Positions 23,801-35,589 of a stretch of 64,000 bases of DNA are shown piece after piece. The DNA lies in assembly GCA_013396755.1 (NCBI GenBank), contig VWZF01001867.1, positions 248,001-312,000 of the forward strand, given 5' to 3'. Every line of letters begins with the position of its first letter. The first letter of the stretch is position 1. Source of the DNA: Sclerurus mexicanus (taxonomy: Eukaryota > Chordata > Aves > Passeriformes > Furnariidae). A program made the translations under genes and the position numbers. The notes beneath the pieces are model-generated. The model was not told the DNA's origin, did not search any database, and saw only the letters and a program-made list of their open reading frames with translations.

Positions 23801-26800
23801 TGTTATATTTTGCTGCAGTTTTAGTTTTGTGGGTTTTCTTGTTTTGTTTTTTTAATTAGGGAATTTTCCCTCATTTCAATAAATTGTTTAAGCCCTATGG
23901 CAACTGGGGAAGTACTGAAATTATGAATTCATAAGAAAATCAGGTAATCAAGAAGAAAGCCCAAATCTAAGTTAAACTACTTAGCACTCTCTGCAGAGCA
24001 TGATTTAACCTCATTTAACATTTAACAAGAGCTTCATTTACATAAAAAAATTATGCAGTTAAGGTGCCAGAGCTCCTCATAAAAATCTCTGAGGCTTCTT
24101 GCAAGTCTTGCAGCAAAATGAAAGAATATTCTATTTCAACTGTCTTGATCTTTCTGAGGCAAACATTTTGGGCTCTTTAGGGAAAACTGAAATCTTATTT
24201 AGAAGAGAATACCTCACTGTTGAAAAGTTTCTGTAAGCTTTATATTTCCTTTGAAAACATAAAAGTTTCCATTGAAAATATTTAAAGTAAAAGCACAATT
24301 TATCCCAGTTGTCTTCAAATTCATCTAGGAAAAAAAAAAGCTGATATACTCATTAAACCATTGTATGTCTTTAGTTGAATTCAACATCAAAGATTAAACA
24401 CACATACACAGAGAAATCATTAGTATTTATGTAGAGGCCCATGGAGGAAGGAGAGTGGACTCCATGGTGGGATGGTTCTAACACAGAGTGGGCTGCTCCG
24501 GGGAGGACCCCACGCCACACACACCCTGCACCAGGTGTGTTCAGCATCCCGCTGCGTGATCAGCAATGCCAGTTCTGCTCCTCCCTGAGGACAGACTGAC
24601 ATGGAGAGAGGCCTGCATAACAGGATTTGATAGAGAAATGAAAAAGTAAAACAGATGTTGGACAGTAGAATTTAAAGTAGAAAAGTTCTAAGTACATAGA
24701 GTGTCACACATATTTTCTCTGCCTCAAACTGGAACAAGGCATACTAATGACCATTTGCATCTTTTTCTTTTGATGCAGCCTTTCACAAGCTCCTTAGGGC
24801 ACAGAATTTTAATTTCCCACCAAAAAAGGTCATTGACAGTATTAAATAGCAAATAACTTTAAATAACTGCACATGTATTGGCAGATAATTAAGTACTGAT
24901 CTGCTTTTTAAAAGAATACACCATTTCTCTATGATCTGTTTTATTTTAGAAACCATTATTCATAGGGCTATTTTTCTATGAACTTACTGCAAGATACAAT
25001 TAAACTAACAAAACATACATGTCAAAAGTACGTATACAGATTACTTATGCTGTAAAAAAAAGCATACTGATCATGTAGTTCTCAGTCTCAAAATAGCCCA
25101 ATGCCCCATTTTTAATACCACTTCAAAATATTTCAAGGAAACAAAGCTATGAACTTGTAGGGTGGGGTGAAAGGGTAAAGAGGGCTGACTCTCTGAAACA
25201 CCGTGTAGTAGTCTCAAAAACATCATGTAAGTAGTTTTTGCAGTGATGTGGGGGGGTTATCATTTTTAAGCTGAATTGCTGTATTTGCCTGTCTTTCTAG
25301 AGCTTACTATGTAGTAACAAAATAGTTGTGTGATCCCATTATGCCGATCCATCACTATCACAGTGAAACATACTCCAAAACCAAAAGAAGTATGAAAGGA
25401 AATTAGTTGGACGTGATTTTCTGTGAAGAGCTAATGTGTAACAAAAGATGTTGTGCATTTTTTTCCCAAACATCTCCAGCAGGACAATATTTCATAAAAC
25501 CAGAGCTGTTAATTTCAGGCAAATGTCAAGGTGTGTCTAAGTACCAAAATAAATCCTCTCTGTCTTGGTAAGAAACAGGTCTTGGTAAAAGCCCCTGAGG
25601 ACAGCTGCCTCCCTCCTGCAAAGCTGAGGCAGCGGTAGCGGTGGGCACAGAGTCAAAAGCCATCTGATGCATTATCCTGCAACACAGTTACAATGATTAA
25701 ACCTTTTTTTTTCCCTCTCAATGAGAGGCAAAGAAAAGGAGGCTCTTAGAAGCTGGAAATTTCCTTAATCCCATTAAGTGAAGCTCCCTCCTTTAGTCAA
25801 AAACAATCACATCCCAAGTGGGATTTTATGATATGAAGCATCTCAAAGCTTGTTTGTGGCTTTTTTTTCCCAATTGTTTCCCACAAAATCAAGCTGAAGC
25901 ACCGAGGCAGGCACGGCAGTGGTCGCCCAGCCAGCTGGACAGGAGGCATGGCAGAAGTCCAGTAAATGCTTCTAAAGTGAGTTAAGGCTTGTTCCTGAAA
26001 CACTGATCTCCCCTTTTCATTCAGAAATCCTCAAAGGATCAGCTTTGCTGACTTGAGGGGAAAAAAAAGGAAAACTTTTTCTTCCTGTAAATACTTAAGC
26101 AGAAAGGCAATTTCACAGGGGAAAATGATTGTCATAAAGGCCATAAATCTTTAAGGAGCTTAGTAATACAAAGTGTCTGGAGTTAAAGAATCTTTTAACA
26201 TCACCTTAGAGAAACTAGAGGTCCCAATCCTCAGCCTTCCTGCTTTTAAAGCTACCTTCCCTCTGGCACTAGGAGAAAAATGTGGGAATTATTACCTCTT
26301 TGCATCATTGCAAAGCAAAACTAGCCCATGACATTCACGTCTGACCACACAGGCACAAAGCAGTCCCATAAGTGGTCCCTGAGTGCGTATAAATCCTGTG
26401 AGCCCATGTTCTATCAGCACAGGCTATACATTTCATATCTTTCCAGGCACCTCTGTTCTCACAGTTAGCTAGTGGATGGTATAAACCACCATCTCCATTT
26501 TCAAAGGGAAAAACAGGAATTCTTTTTTTTTTTTTTATGGTTTGGAAAATAATAGCGACTGGTTTAAAAGTTATAAATTAAGTTGGAAATAGTGTAGGTG
26601 AATGAAATTAACTTTAAAATTTTGTTTGAGTCACCTTTCTTCACTCCCTTTCACCCACTTTCATTATCAGAAGCTTTGCATAGGGACTGAATTAATTAGA
26701 AGAATATTTCTGATCCTGCCAAGATGTTCCGACTGGATAAAGATGAACAGTACCTTTTTCACCTTGTGGAAAGACAGCATTTGCCACTGCCTGTAAGGTC

Positions 26801-27222
26801 TCCTTGGCAGGAATAGAAAGGTCAGCTGCAAAGCCTTCTTTTACACTGAAATCTGTCATCAGTCTGAGTACTGGGGAAAAAAGATCAAGTGAGTTTAGTT
26901 CAAGTATTTCCTAAAGGCTAAACCCCACTCCTCTGATTGGCCTCAGATTGAAAATTTTCATACATATTCATTGAAAGTATTAAAAGATTCCTCAAAAACT
27001 CTTCATGAAGGGAGAGGTACCAGACTTTTTGATGATGTTGAAGGAAATACTTCTCATGCAATTTGGGTCTGCTGTAGTTTAAATTTTCAGAGGTGAGGGA
27101 CGCTGCTGCAGTTGAATGTCACAGGTGTTACAGAGGCTGAAAAGGGCTATAATTTCTCTCTTGTATTATCAAGGAACCTGGGGACCTGAAGAAAAACCAT
27201 TCCTATCTGTTGTAGTAAATAC

Positions 27223-27447
27223 TTAGCAGAGGACAGCCAGGGCTGGGGGATTCTCAGCTTTGAGAGGAGATGGTTCCTTCTTCGGGTTGATCTCTTCTGC
27301 CTCAACTTGATCTGCACTCATGTCTATGAAACAGCACTTCTCCTGCAGTGCACGGGGCTGAGGACACTCAGACTGCCTCTCCAGCTTTTCTTTCCAGAGA
27401 CAAGCACTGATACTGGCTTCTACAAGCAACACAGTAATTCCATACAT
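27223..27447 (-). other. Candidate minus-strand exon (weak)
   Basis: A 74-codon minus-strand frame whose first ATG is directly preceded by a good acceptor-like tract (TTTGCTTCTTCCACTTCCAG). The frame is closed only by the terminal TAA. Its C-terminal half reads like a soluble charged segment, with MSADQVEAEEINPKKEPSPL. The product is unknown to me. I find no AATAAA downstream on the minus strand within several hundred bases, so a terminal exon is not well supported. A chance open frame is at least as likely. Confidence 0.15.
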
Positions 27448-27699
27448 CTGGAAGTGGAAGAAGCAAACTCATACCTCTGTGTCACGTCGTATCCATGGAA
27501 ATGGCTTCTGAGGGGTAGAGTCTGTTCTGCTCTTGACTTGCTCCAAATAACAGAGCAGATGATTCTCTGTTGAAATTAAAGATACATCAGATACAGTTCA
27601 AAGGTCTGTCCAACGTCTGGTTCTAGTTTTAAGGGCTTTTTTTTAATAATTTGTATACTTGAAAGGAAAGCAGGCATTAAAATCACAAGTGACCCCAGG

Positions 27700-28040
27700 C
27701 TGGGAAACAACAAGGGTAATGGAAAACAGGACAAAAAGTCAGAATTATCTTGGCAAATTAAAGGAGTGTTCTGATAAGATAAAGATGAAGTGTAGTAAAG
27801 ACAGGTACTTAGGAATTAGGTCTAAGCAACTGAATAAATGCAGGATGGAGCATGATTGGTTGGATAGCATTTTGCAGAGAAGAATCCCAAGCCAAACAGA
27901 AGTCCTGGACCAAAATGTCATCTCCTGAGCTGTATGAACAAAAGCACTGTCTACAAAACGTAGAAGTATTTACTCTCTTATTATGTTGGTGAGTCCTTAC
28001 CAGGAGAATTATATCTGATGTGGGGCAGCATATCAGAGTT
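27700..28040 (+). mobile_element. Ancient CR1 LINE, 5' part of a split copy, plus orientation
   Basis: Heavily diverged CR1 ORF2. GATAAGATAAAGATGAAGTG near 27773 aligns with the usual GATAAGTGTGAGGTCCTGCA segment. TTTTGCAGAGAAGAATCCC then GTCCTGGACCAAAATGTCA near 27870-27920 aligns with CTGCAGAGAAGGACCTGGGA then GTCCTGGTGGACAACAAG. TATTATGTTGGTGAGTCCTT near 27977 aligns with CTACTCGGCGCTGGTGAGGC. It is far more decayed than the other copies. The boundaries are approximate, and the element resumes about 330 bases downstream. Confidence 0.65.
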
Positions 28041-28373
28041 GGTGTGTTCTGAATTCTAAAACACTGATATGCCTTTCTGGTGCTTCATTGTCCTTCAGAC
28101 CTCCCCAGCTCCTTTAGGGAGCTCTTACTTCTATCACAGCCACATCCAAGTCATGACTCTGTGCTGCCAAAGGCAGCTCTGAAGAATGGGACAGGAAAGC
28201 AGCTGCAGGTTTCTATGTTGCAACCTCAAAACCCGTGTCACCTATTAAAATAAAGAGGAAGTACAAGAGCAGCCGGTATTTCACATGTTTTTAATAAAGG
28301 CATGTGAGATTTGAGTCTTAACCATGGGAAATCCCACATTGTAAGGGATGTTCAGCAACTCCAGTTACTTTGA
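28041..28373. other. Non-CR1 DNA splitting the ancient CR1
   Basis: About 330 bases separate two consecutive parts of one old CR1 and do not resemble CR1. This may be another inserted element that I cannot classify, or an expansion of diverged sequence. No clear terminal repeats or target duplication were found by eye. Confidence 0.4.
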
Positions 28374-28760
28374 AAAAGATGTGGAAGATCTGCAAGGGGT
28401 CCAGAGGAGGGCAGTAAGAATGATTACCTGTCTGGAAAGATTGACAGCCAAAAGGAGGGAAGACTGAGGAAGTAGACAGCCGTAAGCTTCCAACATGTAA
28501 AAGAGGAAGGAAGTAATTGGCTTGCCATGTTCATGTTGAAGAGGACAAAAGAAAAAAAATCAAAGAAAGAAGGTTTATATGTCACTGGGGGAGATTTAGG
28601 TTAAATGCTAGAAAGTGTTTCTGAACAGGCAGTGCAGTGAAGCATAGGAACCATATTCCCTGGGGAATGAATTGGGACATATGGTCTGGATCACTGGGGC
28701 TGCCTGAGAAAGGGCTGCAGAGACTGAGCATAGCCTAAGGCAGAAAAATGGTAATAGCAA
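28374..28760 (+). mobile_element. Ancient CR1 LINE, 3' part of a split copy, plus orientation
   Basis: GAAAAAGATGTGGAAGATCT and then GGGGTCCAGAGGAGGGCAGT match the CR1 line AAAAAGGATGTGGAAAAACT..AGGGTCCAGAGGAGGGCAAC. Further on, GATTTAGGTTAAATGCTAGA at about 28602 matches TTTAGGTTAGATATTAGGAA. TCCCTGGGGAATGAATTG then GATCACTGGGGCTGCCTGAG matches the CR1 3' region. It continues the copy that breaks off near 28040. The 3' tail is not recognisable. The phrasing is closer to old CR1 subfamilies than to the young copies at 40-41 kb. Confidence 0.75.
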
Positions 28761-30024
28761 CCTCACAGAGTCCTCCTCAGTACTGGAAGTCTTCCCAGGA
28801 TTATTTGTAAGTCTATCAACAGCGGCAGAAAGAGGTAATCAGCTGAGTGGCATTTTTTTTGAAATATTGCCTTGAAAAATTCATTAGCTCTTCAGGCATC
28901 TGGTTACTGGAGATACTTAAATTTAGACAGGTAAATTTTCTTCAGTAGGGTTAGAAATTCCATTTGCCTGAAAAATCTTATTACTCCATATGGAGGTTCT
29001 AGGCCCAAATTACAAAGAGTTCATGACTCTAAGACTGAAAACCACCAGACTGTAAGAATAAGATGTACTAATCAAGGCAGAACTGTCATGACTTTGGCTA
29101 ACCTGTCCTTTTAGTTATACTGCATGATTCAACAGCTATATTTAATAACTTCACTAATGACTAAGCCTTATAGTACAAGGTGTGGTATGATTTTTCTTTA
29201 AGATATTAATTTTATGCAAAGATTTGACTTTTTTTCTGACATGGATAAAGTTTCTGTGCTGACATCTTCATAGTGCGAAATTCATTATGTCTGGGCAGTT
29301 AGAGTTTCTGAATTCTTTTGTATTTTATTGTATTCCCTTTGTAATATTTGGGGGTACCATGAAAAAATATTTAAATTTCTCACTCTTTCACTGCTTTGTT
29401 TCCTTTTGAAGCAATACACGTTTTTTTCAGGACCTAAAAAAGGAGAAACTGTTCATAAAAGATTATTTTTATGATTTTCCATTTTCTGTATTCAGTCACA
29501 TAAATGTGATATCATTATCCTGTGGGAATTGTTTTTTGTTTGCACTGGCACCCCAGAGACAGTACAAGGATGCATTTACATAACCATTGCCCTCAGAAAT
29601 GTCATAGTATCAGGTTTAACTTACTGAGCAATAAATTCTTACCAGCTTTGAAATCCAAAAGGGGCAGCATGGGAATGACTATACTACATCTTTAAACATG
29701 CATTTCTTTTATTTTCTAGGTGATAGAAAAAAATTACAGTGAAATAGGGAGGGAGGAAAGGAGAAAAAAAGGTTAATCCAACTCACGCTGAAGAAATTTG
29801 AAAAGATCATTTCTTGTTTCTGGCCTGCTAGCATTGGGACACATTTTTCTCTGTTTCTCCACTCACTTTGTATTAGTGCTTTTGAGACAAGGTAAAGATT
29901 CATCCACCTTCATGATGCAGTTCTGTTTCTGGGTGAAGACAGGAGCAAAACCAAAACTGAATAGGAACAAATAGTGTTGGAAGAGGCTTTCAGCCAAGTC
30001 TTCTGGAATTCCCCCTTGATTCTC

Positions 30025-30058
30025 TTTTCTGACACCAGACTCCTCTTCTGACACCAGA
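30025..30058. repeat. 19-bp tandem duplication
   Basis: TTCTGACACCAGA occurs at 30027-30039 and again at 30046-30058, a 19-bp period with nearly two units. Confidence 0.75.
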
Positions 30059-30234
30059 TGCTTGAGGAAAAGGAACAGTTTGGATCAGTTTCCTCACCCT
30101 CTTCTCAGCTTCTAATTCAGCTTTGATTTAACGTCTGGTTTTACCTCCATAATAGGTTTTATGCAGAGCCCAAATGATATTGCTCTTTTAGCTCTGATTG
30201 TTCAACCACATCATCTCTCGTTAGTCAGATTCTT

Positions 30235-30250
30235 TCTCTCTCTCTCTCTC
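30235..30250. repeat. (TC)8 microsatellite
   Basis: Sixteen bases of uninterrupted TC repeats. Confidence 0.9.
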
Positions 30251-31779
30251 TTGTCAGTATGACTGAGGAACTGAGAAAGCATTGCTTCTGACAGCATATG
30301 TGAGCCACAAACTAAAGTGTTCGTATGGCCCTATCACTGCCTAGTTCTGGAGTCGTTACACTTAGCGTTGTAAACAAAAGCCTAGAAATATTCAGATATA
30401 CTCTATTGTTAAACTACACTTTCAACATCCTAATCAACCATCATACATATATACTTTTAACTACAAGCAGCTAATTCCCATTGCAGCAACAGGAAAATCT
30501 GCAGCCTGGCCAACGGGTGGCAAACTGGAAATCTGATCCACCCCTGCTACATGGCCCCTAGTCTACAGTATTTCGTATGCTGCTTTTAGCATGTCCCTCC
30601 CATCAGAGGTCCTGTTCTAAAGCCTCAACACTTTGCTGCTCAGAAAGGCAGCTCTAATTCACTCATTTGTGGTCCTGGGCCAAGACCTCACTTCTATTCT
30701 CTCAGTAGATGCCCCAAGATCAATACAGCCCATCACCATGACAAGCACAGTGGCTCCAGATGCATAAAGACATCTATATCACTGGAAGTAAGCTCTACAA
30801 TATCTACAGCAGTGACAACAGATCAAGCCTTAGAGATAAAGGCACACCAGAATCCCACACATGAATAGGCAGAGGATGTTCCCAGTGCTCCTCCTCTCCA
30901 TCCTACCTGCCTGGAAGGAGGAGACTAAAACCAGCTCCTTCTCTCCCTTCTTCACCTCCAGATAGACGCTCCTGTGACAAAGACAGTGTGGGAGGGAAAG
31001 TGGCAAATAACCATGCTGGCAGGATTTCTGAAGCTTGACAATTGCATTAGGTATCTTTCTATTCTTTATAATATCTCTCCTTGCTTCTGTCATTTTGATT
31101 AGTATATGAAAACAGCAAAAGCTAAAGGATGGGGGAAAAAAAAGTTTAGAATTTTCCTGAAACTAGGGAAAAAGAAACAAAATACAACTTTTCCATCATT
31201 TATAAAAGGCCGATATTTAGCATTTCTCATTTCTTAGTGTTCTAATGTTCTGATACATTAAAATCTCAGTCATCTCCAAGACTGTTACTGGACTGCTGTA
31301 TAATAAAAATGGTTTAACATCTGGATACTGTCCTTGGCCAACTGCATCAGGTGACAGTGCACCACTACCATCTACTGATCAACTGGCTGTACTACCAACA
31401 GAGAGAGACCCCCTGCTTGGACCGATTTGGATTTGCAGATTTTAATTTGCACATTAAAATTCCTGTATGGAACCAAAGTTTGTCACATGTTGCATATGCC
31501 TGACAAGGAGAGCAAAGACAGCTAAATTTAGGAGTCTAGAAGAATCATGAAACTAAAAACTTGCAGGGAGCAATTATTTAGGGGGTTTGGGTAATGTTCA
31601 GGTGCTGATTATTCAAACAGCATTTTGCTTTGACTTACAAAACGTGAAAAACTGGTGACTGTATGGTAGGCAGCACTGATTAACATTGCACTGAAGGGAT
31701 TAAATGCTGCTTTCTTTTCCTGCACTTCTACCTGTGCTAATGAAAAGCATCAGAAATACTGTGTAAATGCTTTGACAAC

Positions 31780-32060
31780 TCTCCCAAGGTGTTCAGCTTC
31801 CTGTGTCCATTTAAAGAGCTTGGTAATGCAATGCATTGCATTGTGTAGGGTGCACCCTTGGCTCTTCAGGCTAAGCCCAGAGCACATTTGTTCAGAGGAG
31901 CTAAGCTGTTGCTTCTCGGTACATCCTCTTGAATTTGATTACATAAATTAGTAATTGTTTCACGGCAAGGCATTTTCATAATTATGAAAGGGCTAAATTA
32001 ATGTCAAATTTCCTATCTTAAAAGGGATTATTTTGGCTCATATTCTTTATAAGTTGTTCT
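31780..32060. promoter_or_regulatory. Candidate enhancer-like block with two perfect palindromes
   Basis: Two perfect palindromes, AATGCAATGCATTGCATT (31825-31842, 18 bp) and TTTCATAATTATGAAA (31974-31989, 16 bp), sit 131 bases apart in DNA with no low complexity. The first holds ATGCAAT/ATTGCAT half-sites like POU octamer or C/EBP half-sites. The second has a TAATTA homeodomain core inside a longer dyad, and further AATTAGTAATTG and TAAATTAATG homeodomain-like cores flank it. The block has the texture of a conserved non-coding element. Regulatory function is an inference. Confidence 0.35.
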
Positions 32061-33452
32061 CTTTTAACCTTTTAAGGTCTCTATGTACTTAGACCAGCTA
32101 TTCACTTTTTAAGAGGCTGCATAGGATCTTTTTCTGTAAAATTTTTACTGGAGAAGCTATGGATGTTAAAGTGTGATCTCTCAGCCTTTTTTATGTTTTG
32201 ACTTCTGTAAACCAAGTTGATGTGAATGAGAAGTAGCTTGATAGAGTCCAACTTGTATAGATGTAGGAGACTTAATAAGAATCCAGCTTCATAGCTTGTA
32301 CAGTATCTATACTCTGCAAAGGGATCTATCAAAAATACCCACTCAGAGCACAAAATTTCACACCTGTTCTATCTTAGTGTAAATGTCAGTGCATTGTGTA
32401 TGAAGACACAGACTGGTCATCAGAGGCATCCTTTGCACTTCAAGTCCACTGCCTTTTGTTAAAGTATTCCATGCGGTTTCCTCTTCAATCCACTTACCTT
32501 CTTCAGGCTGTGTTGGCAGAGTTGTGTCTACTTACAGCAACGGATAATAAGTCATTATGTTCTGTACTAGTGTTACCTCTGTTCTGCTTCGCTGTTTCTG
32601 GGCACTGACGTAGATGACTTGAGGCCAGTCACCTTTGATTTATTGCAGAGAGTGCCATGCACACCTCTACACAATAAGTAGTGTGAAAATAACAACTTAT
32701 TCCCATAGAACAAGGAATCAGACACTAGGAAATGACCTAGTGGTCTGTCTTGGCTTTGACTACCATCAGGGGAATTTATAGGTGTTCAGCTGGCCGCAGG
32801 AGGGCTCTCATATTGTTCCCCAGATTCAGCATGGAATACAGTGCGAACAAAGACCACATAATTCAGATCAGACAAATTCTCTCTCTTCCCAGATTACAGT
32901 CATAGTTTATGAAAAATGGAGTTTTTTATAGTTTCTAAACAAAGCCTTTCCATCAGGGTTAGGGCCAGCTTGGGACCATTAGATCATATTACAGAATATG
33001 AAACCATTGTTCCCAACATTTTTGTAGCTGGAACTCCCTACAACCACCTTCTCCATTTTCCTAGTCTCTAGACTTCATCTTTGTCTGTCTGGTCCTTTCC
33101 GCTTCTGTTTTCTTCCTTGTGCGTTCCCTCATTTTAATATCTCTTAATGGCAAGAGTAGGGAGGTCATGCTAGTTATCCCAGCCAGGGTTATCAGCCTGG
33201 ACTCCAGTCACTGCCATGCTTTGCCTCTAATGTCACGACTCTATTCTGAAGCACACCCTACTGTCTGGAAAGGAAGAACACGAGCTGTAAGACTGTACCA
33301 ATGTGCTTTTTTTGTGTCAAGATGTTTTTGCTGAATGTGTAATGTGTGTGTGCCTTCACACAGTATAGTAATTTCTAAAGAATTATACTAACTCCAGAGA
33401 CTTTAAAGTGAACAAAGAATGAGTCTTTTATTCGGTTAATACTTTCTCTATG

Positions 33453-33479
33453 TATATATATATAAACACATATATATAT
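33453..33479. repeat. Paired (TA)n microsatellites
   Basis: TA alternation at 33453-33464 and AT alternation at 33470-33479, split by AACAC. Flanking bases extend the alternation with changes, so this is likely a decayed single array. Confidence 0.85.
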
Positions 33480-35178
33480 GCCTACCAGTGGCATACACAG
33501 ATATAGTTGTATGCATACCTCTATGTATTTATGTCTTGATATGTATCTATGTACCCTTTTAAAATATGTACATGAAGATTGAAAAATGACAGTATTCCAC
33601 AGTGACATTGCGAACACATAAACAAATGCTTTTCATGGAGAGGAAATAAAAGAAAAACATGCTTGAATTTTACAACTTCCATATGGGTACTACTGGATTT
33701 CCATTTTCAATAGTTTGTGTGTATCCACATGCATGTGCATGCATACAGGACTAAGCCTAATATTTGAAGAGTTTCAGTTTCCTACAGTGATCATTTCAGT
33801 AGTGTTTATATAGGCTATGACCAGACTGAATCCTTCATTGTAATAGGAATTGTGTGTCTAAACATTCCTGTAAACGCAGTGCCTGACAGTCAGAGGTACT
33901 GAAGTCCTTCAAGCCAAAGCCAGCACATCTCGAGAGCAGACTTGCATGCACTAAGCCAGTCTGAAACACAGGCAGACAAATGCAGGGCACATTTGGGCAG
34001 CTTAACTTCTGGGACTGTTCACTCTCATGCTGAAATAACATCCTCACACCAGAACAAATGCAAGGCTGCCTGAGAACCTCTCACTCTCTACAAGTATGTG
34101 ATCCAGTTTTCTGTCTACTTTTCTTGGGTCAAACCCATTCATTTTTATCTTCAATTTCTCCAGCTACATAAAGTCACAAAATTATAAGATACAAGTAATG
34201 AGTTCACCTCTCATCTTCTGGGTCCCCAGAAAAATTACATTTGTTGTGCTATGGAGAATATGTTGCAATTAAAGTCTTTATTTGGCATAATGTTTTTAGT
34301 TGAAAGCAGATACTGCTGGCATCTTAGTTTTTGTGACACACTGCTTCTGCACTCTGTTTGATAGTCATTCCACCTCTGTCAATAAATGACCTCAATATAT
34401 ATTTCCAGTCCCTGTCTCTCATATTCTTTCGCAGCATACAGGGGTTATAAGAGAAACAGAGTTGTCCTTATGTCCTTGAGCCTTGCACTACAGGGATAGC
34501 CTGGCTTTTACCTATGAACATTGGTCCACAATCCCACACTCAGCAGACCCATAAGTTCTTCCCTCTTGGGGAAAAAAAACTACCACATTTTTAGATTTCT
34601 TACTAGTCTCTATGCTGACTTCCCAACATATGGCCACAAACTACCTTGCCTTCCCTCGAAGCCAGTTATGTTTCTGATGAATTATGATGCCTAGTCTTAT
34701 TCACTCATGAGAAAATAGTCTTGCCCATCATTTCAGTATTTCACATTTCACTGTGTTTATCTTGCATGCTGCTTGAGTTCTGTCTTTTCCAGATGACAAG
34801 TAATTCAGGCAAAACCACCTGCAGATGCTCCTTCTCTCATTTCTGTTCCCCTCCCTTGAAAGTCTGTGGTGGCATCTGATTCAGACAGACAGCTGTGCAA
34901 AAAATTGGGAAGAGCTGATTCTCAGATAGCAACTGAGACAATAACTGATCTCCTATCTTTTAAATGTAATTTAATAAAAAATTCAGCAAATGTTCAATTC
35001 TGGTACGTTTGTAATCAATGCAATCAAGGTGTCAGGTTAATTAGCAGTCAGAGGTTGTGTTCTGTGTTTGTGTTTCCATCAATATGATCTACTGTATATC
35101 AAGGACAATGCAAACTTACTGTGAAAAGTATCACAGTTCAAATGACTATTCAGCCATGTCACATAATGTCATGCAATG

Positions 35179-35280
35179 TCATAGAATATGCTGAGTTGGA
35201 AGAGAGCCACAAGGATCATCATGTCCACCTCCTGGCCCTGCACAGCACCAAGAATCACACCATGTGCCTACACCATATCT
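35179..35280 (-). mobile_element. CR1 3'-end fragment, minus orientation
   Basis: TCATAGAATATGCTGAGTTG, then GAAGAGAGCCACAAGGATCA, then CTGGCCCTGCACAGCACC and AGAATCACACCATGTGCCT match the reverse complement of a CR1 3' end. It is the same subfamily style as the plus-oriented copy at 60488-61062, whose 3' end reads GGTGATCCTTGTGGGTCCCT. Only about 100 bases remain, so it is strongly 5'-truncated. Confidence 0.85.
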
Positions 35281-35555
35281 ACAAGCTTTGGAAAAACACA
35301 GGGATAAACCGAAATGAGACAACAGTGCAGAGTTCTGTGCATTTCTAACAAGTGTACAGGGAAATACAGGGGAAGATATGCAAAACCTGACCTGGACGAG
35401 TGAACGAGTCCTGGCATAAGTGTATAAATATTTGCCAGTATGGTAATTAACTTCTTGACTGAATCTAGATTACATAAAATGTTCAGTCTCGGTGTACTCA
35501 GAAAAGAAAAGCAGTGGACACAAAAAAAAATAAAAAAAAAAAACAACCAAAGAGC

Positions 35556-35589
35556 ATTTAAATATAATAATGATTTAAATATAATAATG
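35556..35589. repeat. Perfect 17-bp tandem duplication
   Basis: ATTTAAATATAATAATG at 35556-35572 is repeated exactly at 35573-35589. It follows an A-rich run at 35521-35545. The lack of differences suggests a recent duplication. Confidence 0.95.

Larger units (their letters stand above)
11641..27699. other. Long non-coding stretch, no gene recognised
   Basis: Sixteen kilobases without a supported exon chain. It is AT-rich with few recognisable repeats: an AT microsatellite at 13128-13139 and a palindromic repeat at 14764-14831. Blocks near 22230-22500 and 25700-26000 look like conserved non-coding elements by texture (no low complexity, TAATTA homeodomain cores). One minus-strand candidate exon at 27223-27447 is listed separately. 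Read as intergenic or intronic DNA. Confidence 0.5.

Noticed and set aside
33724..33747. Alternating purine-pyrimidine stretch with Z-DNA potential
   Set aside because: Short, broken alternation (CATGCATGTGCATGCAT) of a kind common in AT-rich DNA. Nothing links it to a function.
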